Origin: Jackrogersella multiformis
Lineage: Eukaryota; Ascomycota; Sordariomycetes; Xylariales; Hypoxylaceae
Assembly: GCA_902806575.1 (NCBI GenBank)
Contig: CADCXD010000002.1
Span: 1,798,001-1,862,000 of the forward strand
DNA: 64,000 nt
Direction: 5' to 3'
Part shown: positions 35,155 to 45,546 of the stretch, one piece after another
How the letters are laid out: the number at the start of each line of letters is the position of its first letter
How positions within the stretch are numbered: position 1 is the stretch's first letter
The notes under the pieces: model-generated
What the model was told of the DNA's origin: nothing
Seen by the model: the letters and a program-made list of their open reading frames with translations, nothing else
Database searches by the model: none
Position numbers and translations under genes: made by a program

Positions 35155-36682
35155 TCAGAGACCCAGCTTCGCTCCAATCCCGCCTTTCTTTGCGAACATC
35201 TTCTTAACATCGGCGACCAGCACCTCGGGCTTCTCGAACGCGGGGAAATGACCTCCCTCGTCGTGCCGCGCCTCGAACACCACCGGTCCCACTGCGGCGG
35301 TTCAGAGTCAGCATTTATTACCTCAGGTAGGTACCTCTCTCGGCGGCGCAGGAAATGACAGGGGCGAGGATTTAGGTGTGTGGTATATATATTTATATAA
35401 ATGGCGACTCACAGGTCCTCCCCACGAGCTCGGCACCACGATCACGTCTTTGGGGAAATACGACAGCCCGAGCGGGACCTCGCCGTTCCACTCCAGCAGG
35501 CCACTCAGCGGCGTCGCCGCGTGCGTGGCCTCGTAGTACAGCCGGACGCTGGCGTCGGGGCCCGCCTCGCTGAAGACGTACAAGCTGACCCAGGTCAAGA
35601 CCTCGTCGTCGGTCCAGGGGTAGCCGTCGGTCCAGTCCCGCAGCTTCTCGTAGACCCAGGCCAGGAGGGCGACGGGGCTGTCGGCGAGCGCGAACCCGGC
35701 CGTGTGCGGCTTGGTCGACTGCAGCCTGTTGTAGCCGTTGCCCTCGGCGTTGAACCACACGGTGCGGGCCAGCCCCGCCTTCTCCTGCGCCGTGTACCAG
35801 CCCAGCACGTGCTGCAGGCAGAGCAGCGGCGACCGCAGCGGCCTCGGCGCCTTCGCGAAAATCATGTTCACGTGCGAACCCAGCACGTGCGACGGGTACT
35901 GCGACCCCATGGCCCGCGTGACCATGAACCCCCAGTCGCCGCCCTGCGTCGCGTACCGGCCGTAGCCCAGCCGCAGCATGAGCTTGTGGCACACCTCGGC
36001 CTGCTGCGCCACGCCGAACTTGGGCTTCGAGGTGCGCTGCGAGAAGCCGAAGTTCGCGAGCGAGGGCGCCACCACGTGGAACGTCGGCTCGTCGTCGTCG
36101 TCGTCATCGTCGGCTTTCTTGGATGTGAGCAGCGGGAGGATCTTGGCGACCTCGAGGAAGCTCCCGGGCCCTTTCTCCGCGGTCAGCTAACCGATTACAT
36201 AGTTATTCTACCTACTTGTAGCACCCTTATCGAAGGGGAATATGGTATATATGAGAGCGAGACGAGCAGAGCAGAGCAGAGCAGAGCAGAGCAGAGCAGA
36301 GCAGAGCGGAGCGGAGTAAAGCAAAGTAAAGTAGAGCAGGCTCACACCCGTGACAAAACAACAGCGGAATCGCCCCCGGCTTCTCGCTTTTCTTATGCAC
36401 GAAATGGATCCTCAGGTCGTCCTCGTGCCCCTCGACGGCGATCGTGGTAGTGAACTGGGGGAGCTTATCGTTCAGTTCGGCCTCGGCGCGGCGCCAGTCG
36501 TAAGTCTCCCGCCAGGCGCTCGCGAGCCTCTTGACGTCGTCGAGCGGGGCGCCGTAGTCCCAATTGTTGGAGAAGCTCGTCTCCTGCGGGAACGTCGCCA
36601 GCTCGAGCTTCTTCTTCAGCTTCTCTATCGCCTGGTCCGGCACCGCGATCCGGTACGGTTCGATTGGGTTGCTAGAGCTCAT
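35155..36682 (-). CDS. Epoxide hydrolase (alpha/beta hydrolase), one-base frameshift
   Basis: Exons are 36682-36346, 36170 to about 35413, and 35291-35155, about 411 aa. The N-terminal EHN domain starts at IEPYRIAVPDQAIEKLKKKL. The first join rebuilds the oxyanion motif HGWPGSFLEV across a 175-nt intron. The nucleophile Asp is in TQGGDWGFMV, and the general-base His in DEGGHFPAFEKP. The second join does not fit: the canonical GTGAGT donor at 35412 leaves phase 0, but exon 3 needs phase 1. Adding one G to the GGGG run at 35420-35423 gives SWGRT-LGPVVFE, the conserved family sequence, so a missing G is the best explanation. The alternative is a weak donor (GTCGCC) four bases downstream. It resembles microsomal/juvenile-hormone-type hydrolases: epoxide to diol. 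The substrate is unknown. Confidence 0.83.
36266..36315 (+). repeat. GCAGA pentanucleotide repeat in epoxide hydrolase intron 1
   Basis: Eight perfect GCAGA units followed by two GCGGA units, inside the 175-nt intron 36171-36345 of the epoxide hydrolase. On the transcribed strand it is a TCTGC pyrimidine-rich tract. Confidence 0.9.
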
Positions 36683-37359
36683 GGTGGTGGTCGTGGTGGT
36701 CTGCGGTTTATGAACATGTCAGGTTGCAACGCTGCCCCCGTATGTGTGCGGCGAAGTACATTCTACCAGTTCGTGGTTGGTGTTGCCTTGGGTGCCTAGG
36801 TATGGTACCAGCCAACAGCCGAATCGGTAACATGGCTGGGGTCCACGCATCCACGCATCCTACTACGTCAGGAGCTCGGAGAGGAATATTATCCGAGTAC
36901 CTGCAGATAACACACAATAGGTTCACTACCTACCAAAGGAATATACGGGTTTGGCAAACCCCGAAATCCCGGTCAAATCTGGGTCGCGAGATTTGGGTGA
37001 AGGTCCTGGAATCCCTACTTTAGATATCCCGTGATAGATATAATAGATCCACCACCCACACAAACGCTTAGATGCCGTCGCTAGATGCCGTCACGATATA
37101 TCTTGTTGATACACCTTATAAATCAGAGTCAATCTCTGTGTAATTCAATGCCTAGCACTTATTTCTACCACGCCAACTTCAGTCTGTGGAATATTAAACA
37201 TCTGACTGAACCCAGCCAGCTAGCAATGCCCAAACCTGTGCAAATGTAAATATTGCAAAACATGTGTGAATAATGCTAAGGGGATGTCGACCTTAAGTAC
37301 CTAGTCAGTTCGTCGATTCTCAAGTCCGTGCATCCGTAGTTCGTCCTCCTACACCCACC
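36683..37359. other. Intergenic upstream of epoxide hydrolase
   Basis: Promoter side of the epoxide hydrolase and 3' side of CWC22. No gene, repeat array or RNA feature stands out. Confidence 0.45.
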
Positions 37360-37674
37360 CTAATCCATAACCTCGTCTATCGTCTCGACAAGTGCTATCC
37401 GCTCCGACGAGCGCGGCGGTGTCAAACTGGAGGAGTCACGGGGAAAGGAGCGTCCCCTCTCCCATGACTCGTAGTTATACTCCCTAGAACGTGACTCTCC
37501 TCGCCTCCCTCCGGACTCGTAACTCCTCGACCTGGAACGAGACACCCATTGCCTAGACCTAGACCTAGACTTACATCCCCATCCTCTCTCTACACTCCTA
37601 CTCCTACTCCTACTCGCACCCTCACTCCCGCCTCTCGACCTCGACCTCGACCTCGACCTCGATGGGTAGGGTTC
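37360..37674 (-). other. In-frame RS-rich extension of CWC22 after its TAG
   Basis: Immediately after the TAG at 37677-37675 the same frame continues for 104 sense codons to a stop at 37362-37360. It begins EPYPSRSRSRSRSRGGSEG and stays rich in RS dipeptides (SRSRSRSVERG, KSRSRSRQW, then a YESWERGRSFPRDSSS segment). This is clearly the same type of sequence as the upstream RS tail. There is no in-frame ATG before the RS part. It is either lost by a nonsense change, reached by splicing (weak GTGGAG donor at about 37690), or translated by read-through. Confidence 0.65.
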
Positions 37675-40308
37675 CTAACCCCTATCTCCACCTGCGTCTC
37701 TGCTAGCCCCTCTGCCGCGGGGCGGCGGGGATCGCGCCCTCGATATGCTCCGGCTCGAGCCGCGGCTGTACCGCCTCCTCTTCACGCCGGCGGGAGACGG
37801 CGATCGGCTGTCGTACCTGGGTCTCTTGCGCGGGGCGCTGCTGGCCGAGCTCGTATTCCTGCGGCGCCTCACGGGCAGTGGCGAAGGCGGCCGGTTGGAT
37901 GGGCGACCGCGCTTCGAAGGCGGGGATCGAGAGCGGGAGTAGCTCGGGTCGCGGCGCGGTCGACGTGGGGGCGGGCTAGCGGAGAGTGAATCTCGTTTCG
38001 CCGGTGTCCTCCGCGGCGGCGGGCTACGGCTGGGCGATACCCTGGCCGCTGCCCTGCGAGGTGGTGGGCTGCGGCTTCGAGAGGACGTGTATGAGCGGGA
38101 ACGGCTGGAGCCTCGGTCGCGGCTGTACGAACGGGCTCTGCCGGCCCCTCGTGCTGGCGGGGGAGTGACTGATTTGTAGCGCGAGTAGCTGGAGTTTCGA
38201 CGGCCGCGGGCCGGGCTGGGGGAGCCGGTGTATCTCTTGCTAGTTCTTCGCGGGGAGGGGCTCCGAGATAGGCTATAAGAGTACGAGCGAGAGCGCGACG
38301 GGCCTCTGCTTTTGGTGTCCGAGGGCGATCTGCGCCGTCGCGGCGGCGTTTGTGATAATGAACGGCCCCTATTGATTGTCCTTCGTGGCGGCGTGCGAGA
38401 CCTCGATCTAGAACGAGACGAGTAGGAGCCGGTGTATGATGAATAGCTGGATACCGAATCCGAGTCGGAGTCGTCAGCCGCAGGCGGTGCGGGAAGAGCC
38501 GGCTTCGGCATATTCGCCAAGTACTCTCTCATCTCCTCCGTCAGAGCACCCATGCCGATGCTGGTGAAGTAGTTGATCGAGAATCGCACGTTGCGAGGAT
38601 TGTCGCGAGGGAAGAGACCCGAGAAACCCTCTTGCAGCGTCTCGTCTCGCATTCGTGTCTGCAGCTTCGTCATGCCGAGTTCTTCCGAGATCTCCTGAAA
38701 TAGGATCTTGATAAAGATTCGGCTCGCCGAGGTCGTCTCCTCTTCATTCAGGTGGATAAGGGACATCGCGTGCCAGCCGATGGCATCCGAACCGAACATG
38801 TGACCGAAGAATCTGGCGATGTTTCGTAGTCGATTAGTTTCGTACCGGTGAATCGTCTCGTAGTATTTCTCGAAACTCTGGGTGAAAAGATCGCACCATA
38901 GCCTGTTGATCTTGGCGAACCTCTCTCCGATCAAGCCGAAGAACTTGGAATAAGTCTTCTCTTGGCTGCAGCACTCGACTACCATGGAAGGTAGCTCCGG
39001 CTCTTGCCCGGGAGGTAGGTTGACCTTCATTAGCTTGTGGACGCATTCTTCGGGATCCATGCTGCTCATGATGGTCAGGTATATGGTCTTGCGGAGGTTC
39101 ACCAGGTCAGTATTGGACTGATCCTTGATCTCTATTGCCTTTTGCTCCTCATTCTCGTCCTCGGAGCTCTCGTCGTCGTCTTCGTCGTCATCATCGTCGT
39201 CGCTTCCCTCTCCCAGAATCTCGGCCCTGAGTCTCTTGTAGGCCGCCTCGTTCTCTTCCCACTCGGGGTCGAATTTGAAGATGTTGAGCCCGTCTTGGAC
39301 GTCGAGGTCGGCGCTCAGCTCGGCTCGGTGGGTGATCTGGTCTTCCTCTTCGATCAAGTCTAGTTCCTCCTTGATGGCGGGATTATCCTTGAATTTGTCT
39401 TTTCGCACCTGGAACAGAACCTCGATCATGAACTGCACCCGCTTATCTATATCGGCTTCGTGCAGTATGTTCCTGAACTGATCGAAGACGATGTTGGCAA
39501 TCGCCGGGTTCATCTCCTCGAGATGCTGCCCTACCTCCTTCGTCAGGCCGACCGCGATCTCCACGCTGTCGTCGGTCGGCTTCTGGAGCAGGAGGATCAA
39601 CATCTGCGCAGCCAGCATCTCGTGAACTACTTGCTGGTTTACCAGGTGGGCGATGAACATGGTCGAGGATAGGCAGACGGCCTTGTCGTTCCGCTTGAAG
39701 GCCTTTCTGAACTGCAAGACCAACCTCCTCACCAGCAGCTCGCCAACCTGCGGCAGCTTCGTGTTGACGATGGCCGCCATGGCCGCCAATACCGGGGTGA
39801 AGGGCAAACTGGCAGCCTGGGCCTTCATGATGCTCCTGCAGAATAGGCCTCGCCCTCTGACCAGGTTCTCCTGGAACAGTTCCGGGACGATGTGTTTGAT
39901 ATTCGAAACGTTGACCTTGTTGATGAGGCCGTTGATGCTCTTCTTCAGCGCCTCCCAGGCCATGCGCTGGTACTCCTTGCTCGTCTTATCCGTGATCTGG
40001 GCCTGCAGCGCTCGCAGGCGCGCTGGCGGGATATAGGTTCCTCCCGACCGCATGGTTAGAAGCTTCTCATACTCGGCCTTCGCGGCAGCTTGTTTTTCCT
40101 CCTCGGTAGGCATCTTCGGCGGCGTGCGTTGGCGAGGTGGCGAACGTTTTCGGGGAGGTGAGGAGCGGCGACCGCGATCTCGTGCGGGCCGGTATTTATC
40201 GCCGCCATCTCGAGGTCGACCGCGATCGTTGTCGCGGCGCGGAGAGCGAGGGATGGGAACTTCATTTGGCGACCTCTCGCCCAAGTGGCGCGTCTCGACC
40301 TCTGCCAT
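37675..40308 (-). CDS. cwc22: Pre-mRNA splicing factor CWC22
   Basis: Single-exon frame of 877 aa from the ATG at 40308 (strong context CCAACCATGGC); the longer upstream frame is 5' UTR-like. The N-terminus is basic and RS/SP-rich. The MIF4G domain spans about residues 115-305 (EALKKSINGLINKVNVSNIKHIVPELF, then GLFCRSIMKAQ). An acidic linker (DDDDDDEDDDESSEDENEEQ) follows, then the MA3 domain (LRKTIYLTIMSSMDPEECVHKLMKVNL) and the conserved YFTSIGMGALTEEMREYL block. Role: spliceosome component that helps recruit eIF4AIII and is needed for the first catalytic step (family knowledge); nuclear. The long C-terminal RS/PPR tail is normal for fungal and animal members, but its extent is uncertain because the RS sequence continues past the annotated stop. 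Confidence 0.93.
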   Translation of the reverse strand: MAEVETRHLGERSPNEVPIPRSPRRDNDRGRPRDGGDKYRPARDRGRRSSPPRKRSPPRQRTPPKMPTEEEKQAAAKAEYEKLLTMRSGGTYIPPARLRALQAQITDKTSKEYQRMAWEALKKSINGLINKVNVSNIKHIVPELFQENLVRGRGLFCRSIMKAQAASLPFTPVLAAMAAIVNTKLPQVGELLVRRLVLQFRKAFKRNDKAVCLSSTMFIAHLVNQQVVHEMLAAQMLILLLQKPTDDSVEIAVGLTKEVGQHLEEMNPAIANIVFDQFRNILHEADIDKRVQFMIEVLFQVRKDKFKDNPAIKEELDLIEEEDQITHRAELSADLDVQDGLNIFKFDPEWEENEAAYKRLRAEILGEGSDDDDDDEDDDESSEDENEEQKAIEIKDQSNTDLVNLRKTIYLTIMSSMDPEECVHKLMKVNLPPGQEPELPSMVVECCSQEKTYSKFFGLIGERFAKINRLWCDLFTQSFEKYYETIHRYETNRLRNIARFFGHMFGSDAIGWHAMSLIHLNEEETTSASRIFIKILFQEISEELGMTKLQTRMRDETLQEGFSGLFPRDNPRNVRFSINYFTSIGMGALTEEMREYLANMPKPALPAPPAADDSDSDSVSSYSSYTGSYSSRSRSRSRTPPRRTINRGRSLSQTPPRRRRSPSDTKSRGPSRSRSYSYSLSRSPSPRRTSKRYTGSPSPARGRRNSSYSRYKSVTPPPARGAGRARSYSRDRGSSRSRSYTSSRSRSPPPRRAAARVSPSRSPPPRRTPAKRDSLSASPPPRRPRRDPSYSRSRSPPSKRGRPSNRPPSPLPVRRRRNTSSASSAPRKRPRYDSRSPSPAGVKRRRYSRGSSRSISRARSPPPRGRGASRDAGGDRG

Positions 40309-40960
40309 GGTTGGCTCGTACTGTCTAATGACTCCGTGCACTGACGCAAGAAAGGAATGGTCTAAAAGAATAATTGACAACCATATGGTAGAATTCTGAA
40401 GAACCTCTTTCTTCGTTGTTGATGGCTTCTTATTGAAAAAGGAGAAAGGAGGGAAAATAAAGGTTGCGATAAGAAGTTGGATTAAGCAAGGCAAAAGAAG
40501 AAAAAAAAGGGTGATCGTGACTTACCGTGACGAAACTTTTGACGAGGCTGGCAGTTTCCGGACAGAGTGGGGCAATTAAAATGATATGATTGGCACATTG
40601 AAAAACAGCCCCTGCATCTACACTACCTAGGTACACTAGTGTAAAACTTAAGTACCTACACTAGGTACTAAGAAACGCAAGCCACAGTCACCAATAAGCC
40701 ACATAGGTACCTAGCTTTCTACACTAGTGTAGCTTTAAGTTAAGCTAATAATACTAATAAATAGAATTATTCAATCGTGTCCCGGTCGCGTCTCGTTCCA
40801 CCCTTTGGTCGAACCCACCTCGAGATTTCTAGCCAGGTCATCCACCTCGCCAGGTAACAAAACGAATTCATAATATCAACAATCCTGAACAATCGTTCAC
40901 TAATCTGTACGCTCCTTACTACAAACAACAATTACCTGTTTACCCTTTTGAAAATCGACA
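40309..40960. promoter_or_regulatory. Divergent promoter CWC22 / DPM2
   Basis: About 650 bp between two divergent housekeeping genes. It holds copies of an ACACTAGTGTA-type palindrome (about 40632-40642 and 40721-40731) and CCTAGGTAC motifs at 40625-40634 and 40703-40712. The A/G-rich stretch 40430-40515 probably corresponds to the CWC22 5' UTR. Confidence 0.45.
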
Positions 40961-41479
40961 ATGGTACGCCCATTCCCACCCGTGCCTTGCGCATCGGATT
41001 ATAACTGTGTAGCTCTCTGCATACTGTATAGCTTCTAACTAATACTTCTCTACAGCTCGGCACTCTCGTTGGCCTCGCCATGCTCGTGGCTGCCTCCGTC
41101 GTCTTCCTCTACTACTCCATCTGGACGTTGGCTATGGTACATCCACCCTTCCTATCCTATTTCCTATCCTATTTCACTCTTTTTATTTTATTTTTATCTT
41201 TTACCCTCTCCCTTCTCCCTAAACCAGAACACAGCCCCCCAAATTGTATCCCAAAGTCCTCTTCGTCTCGCAGACCACTAACACAACCTACAGCCATTCG
41301 TCGACTCCGATCACCCTCTTCAGAACGTCTTCCCCCCGCGCGTCTGGGCCATCCGTATACCCGTCATCCTAATCCTGCTCGGCTCCGCCGTTGTGGGCTC
41401 CTTCCTCAGCGTCGTCATGATCCGCAGCAACAGGAAGAAGGCTGCTAAGGCTAAGGCCGCCGCCAAGAAGAAGGCGTAA
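40961..41479 (+). CDS. dpm2: Dolichol-phosphate mannose synthase regulatory subunit DPM2
   Basis: Three exons: 40961-40963 (only the ATG), 41056-41136 and 41294-41479, giving 89 aa. The start codon is followed at once by a GTACGC donor; the 92-nt and 157-nt introns end in TACAG and CTACAG. The protein has two membrane helices (TLVGLAMLVAASVVFLYYSI, then PVILILLGSAVVGSFLSVVM) separated by the conserved PFVDSDHPLQNVFPPRVWAIRIP, and ends in a Lys/Ala-rich cytosolic tail. Role: small ER membrane subunit that stabilises the Dpm1/Dpm3 enzyme making dolichol-phosphate mannose, needed for N-glycosylation, O-mannosylation and GPI anchors. No exon of this gene is long enough to be found by simple ORF length. 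Confidence 0.93.
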
Positions 41480-42048
41480 TGGGTTGCTATCTAATGGACC
41501 TCTCTCCCGATACCCGAAGGCGGTGTAACCTGAGGTACGCGGCGGGCAGGAGTTGGGCTGGAACAAAGGCGGACTTGGATTGCTCGCGGGTTGCTCCGTG
41601 ATCGTGAGGCATGCTATTGTGATCGCTGCCCTGAATTGGACGTCCCGTCAAATGCTGTCAGGTTGAGATAAAAATCATAAAATCATAACATCAAGAAATG
41701 GCTATATAATCACGATTGTCTACGTTCAAAAAAAAGGTGAAATGCCAAGGTGACTTGATGGTATCTAATTGAGTTGTGTTCAACTCCTATCGACGACGGG
41801 ACTCTATACATCTCTCGTGTCTTGGTAATGCAAGGCGGTTTATGCAATAACTCCGGTCCTAACGATCCGTTCCGTCCAAAATCCAAACCAAGGTCAAGCG
41901 AGGGTCCGATAGGATGTCTCGTCGCGAGAGAGCCCTGCTCGTGGCCTCTTGCAGACGGATTGCGCAGTCTGAGCATCCAACTCCGTGTTGAACTAATACG
42001 CCTACGTCATCAACCCAGCGTCAACTCTACAAGATTCCAACACCTGCT
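41480..42048. other. Intergenic, convergent 3' ends
   Basis: 3' region of DPM2 and of the BCAS3-like gene. No separate feature is recognised. Confidence 0.5.
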
Positions 42049-45000
42049 TCAAACTCTCTGGTCCGCAAAGTCGAGCACCTCGCAGTCGTCCTCGAAGAAT
42101 CCGTCTTCGTCGGCGTCGGTCGATCTGTTTCCGCCCCTGCGACGTCGCGTGGTGACGACGATCTGCTCGTCGTGCTCGCCAACCTGCAGCACTCGCTCCA
42201 TAGCCGACGCGGGCAAAGCTCGATGGTCGTCGACACTGCTGCTGATGTCCTCGTCGATAAAGCTCGCTAGTCCCGCGTTCACTATGACGCCGCTGATGAC
42301 CTGCCCGAAGGCCCAAGGCTGCTCCGACGAAGCCGTAACTTGGCGGCCTTCACCACGTCTCGGTTTATCTTCGAGCGTCGCGGAGGCGAGGAGGCGAGAT
42401 ACCGAGGTTGAAAGATCGTCACTGTACACGTAAAGGCCCACCCTCCTGTCGGTATGGAACGGCTGGTAAGGCGCGCTGGACTCTATCTCAGCTTGCGGGA
42501 TAGACGCCTCCGGACTATAATCAGAATCGATGGATTGGGGTCGAGGGTTGAAAATCAACGTGTTGCCGCCCTCGTGATCGTGATTGGTAAGATCGAGGTC
42601 TTCGATGGGATCGATGATCTGCTTGATAGACGGCGCGATCAGATCGTCCGGGAGGTGTCTAAGCTTGAAATCCCTGTACCTGTTGCTACGATGGAAACGA
42701 GGTCTTTCTTTACCCATCGACGGCCCTCGGCTTTTGCCCGGAAAGGTGCGAACCAAGCCATCCCCGAGCACGAACAAGGTATGATATTTCTTGCCGGTGA
42801 TCCACGCCGCGCAGAACGGTCCGGGCAGCATGCTTCCCGGCGGGAGGCTGACGCGGTTGTCGCCGGTATGACGCAGCTGGTTGATGGCGGTCCCGGCGTT
42901 GCCCAGAGAATGACTAATTCCTGCAGCAAGCACTTTGCCTCCGTAACCGGCGCGATCCATAATAGTAGACGCCGTCTGCGAGTTCGAGTGGCTGCGCTGG
43001 TGACGGGAGGTCAGAGTCCGGGTGGCGCCGTAAGCAGAGCTGAGGGCGTTCGAGGCCAGCGACACCGCCGAGTGCGTATTTTCGGAACTTCTAGGAGATC
43101 CGTCCTGGACTCTAACGCGGCGGCGGGGAGGCGGCCACGTGTACGCGCTCGACGGCATATCCAGCAGGTGCACGGTGCCTCTCTCGGTCACCATCGCCGC
43201 CCGCTCTCCGTTTGGCTTCGCCCATGCGACATCCACTATCCGGGCGACGGTCATTCGCGAGAACTGCGCGACCTGTCTTACCCGTGTCGTGTGGCCGTTG
43301 TTCGGCAGCGAATTCTGCAAGGCGGAGGATTTCGTGTACTGAATACGCATCAAATCCCATACCGTCTGGACATCGCCCTTGCTGCTCGCGGTGAAGAGGG
43401 ACAACCCCGTCGGGGAGAATGACAGGAAGCTGCAGCCGAGTGGCGCCTTGAACGTGGTGACGTGGTGGATCGCGGTCGAGTTCGACAAAGTTTGCAAGTC
43501 CAAAATCGACACGAGGCCCGGTTCCTTAGTTACCGCCTGGCCAGGTATTCCATAGGTTGGGGGGAACTGGGAGGTATCTGGTCTCCCCGAATAACCTCCA
43601 CTCCAGGGTGGAGAGCCCATTTGGGGCTGTCGGGGCTGTGCTTGTTGGCCTGGCTTGGACCAGTAATTCTTCCAAAGCTGAGCCGACTGCTTTCCGACCC
43701 ACCGAGCTCCCTGTAGCAGATCCTGGGTGGTTTCTCTCATGATACGATTTACCACGCCGTCGGGCATAGGCTGGTCGACATCGGAACTCTCATTTGGTAA
43801 AATGGGAGGGGCGAGCGCCGTTATGCCGGGCGATCTCCCTTCCAGCGGGACCGGGATGGACGCGTTGAGCGGTTGTTGAGGCGACGGCGCTGGTGGACAG
43901 TACGCCAGCCATCTACCGCTAAGCGATATGATGGGCATCAGCGGACGCTTACCCGCAGGAAGCTGGCTCTGGCCCCTTTCCTGCTCGGGAGTTGAATCGC
44001 CGTTCAAGCTCGTCCACAATTTGCCCGCGCAGCCGAACTGGTACCCAGGTTCTTGTTCGCATCTCAACTGCCGGTAGATCCAACACTCGCCGGTGGCTCC
44101 GGAAGAAACCACGATGCTTCCGGCATCAGCGCGAATCTGAAAGTCGCCAGCCGGCTGAGGGCTTCGGAATATCGGATTTGTCATCGAAGTCTTGATAGGG
44201 GTCTTCGGTGCTCGCAAAAGCACATCGACCAGCCTGTTCGTTGTCAAAGAATACACCTCGACAGTGGTCTGGTAGGCATCGACCGTCGGCAGCGGTTTTC
44301 CGACGTTAACCTGCCGCTGATTGCTGTCCGACTGAGGCGTATGAATACCTTCTAATCGGGGACTAGGCGATCCATCGGAACGTGGGTCGACAGCTATCTC
44401 AGGGGCTCTCGGAGGTACCACTGGCCCGTGGATGACGAGAGCAATCAGAGGAAAGATGCCGTACGGATCCGGGCCGTCGTTCCATGGTAGGATCTTCGCA
44501 TCGTAGACGCCACCTCGTAGCCCTTTCAAGCTAGCGAGCGGCTCTACGGCATGCTTCCCAACGCTGTAGATATCAATACCGCCTTCGTACCCTGCGAGCA
44601 CAACGTTATCCCCGCCCGGCCCGTGACTTCCGTCGGGGTTTGGGAGAGTGTCGAAGCCAAAGTAGAAGCCCCTATCGCCTGGCTTCAAGCCAGCTTTGGC
44701 GCTCAAATCGAAGTCGATGTCCGGGGCGCCATAGAAGTGGGCTTGGGGCTGGTGAGGCAACGGCGGGTGGGACCCGATCCGCGGGGGAGGAAACGGAGAG
44801 TGCATTGAACTTCTTCGCGCTCCAGGCGGCGACGACGCTTGAGATCGGACATCGTTCGGAGGGTAGTGCGAGTCTAGCTGGAAGCTCAAGGGTCGCCTGA
44901 TGCCGCTCGGAGGGGAAGCCGAATAAGCATTGCCGTTAACAAAATGCTGCCGTTGCTGCGCGCTCCAAGCGTACGGCAACGCCCGTTGGTCCTCGTACGA

Positions 45001-45546
45001 GGAGGGTTGGGTCGGCGGGGAGTCGCCCATGATACTTATCAAGTTCGAGGGCGAGCCGGCGAAGGCACCCATGGCCCTCGCCCATTCGGCAGCACTCGGC
45101 GCTGTGCTAGCAGACACCGAGGTCGTCGAGACTGCATCCAACAAGGGAGAGGCTGCCACGTTACCGTTCGTGGGGATCGAGGCGGGAGTTGCGGGCTTCA
45201 GCTCGGGAGACTGGGCCAGGGGGAAGCCAAATGGCGGGGATGCATCTTTAGCAGCGCTGCCATCACTAAGTTACGGTCAACATCGGTCTCATTCACAGTA
45301 ACCCGAACAGCCAACAAATGAACAACTCTACGACGATCCGACGAGAGTTAAGCAGACGTACGTGAACTTAGCTCCATGTCTCGTCACCGCCGCGACAACC
45401 CCGCCGCTATCTTTGACATTCTTTTCCTTCTTCTTTGAACCTGGCGCATCACTTCCTGTAAGCTTCTGTTTTCGTTTGCTACGACTCTTCCTCCCCGCGG
45501 AGGAGGACGAGTTCGGGGAGGTATCGCGGGTGGACGAACCGGGCAT
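42049..45546 (-). CDS. BCAS3-type WD40 domain protein
   Basis: Exons are 45546-45362 and 45265-42049, giving 1,133 aa. The first exon is Ser/Lys-rich (SRSKRKQK). The 96-nt intron has a GTACGT donor; a second acceptor 9 nt downstream is equally in phase. The folded part begins at GLKPGDRGFYFGFDTLP, then GGDNVVLAGYEGGIDIYSVG and VEPLASLKGLRGGVYDAKILPW, which are blades of the BCAS3/PROPPIN-related propeller. LGCSFLSFSPTGLSLFTASSKGDVQTVWDL is another clear blade. Linkers are Pro/Ser-rich. Animal BCAS3 binds phosphoinositides at autophagosome-formation sites with PHAF1; the role of the long fungal relatives is not known to me. No FRRG-type lipid motif is evident. Cytosolic; no membrane segment. 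Confidence 0.75.

Noticed and set aside
35401..36450. Open frame of 349 codons on the plus strand opposite the epoxide hydrolase
   Set aside because: GC-driven shadow, rich in Arg and Gln, that runs through an intron microsatellite; no domain.
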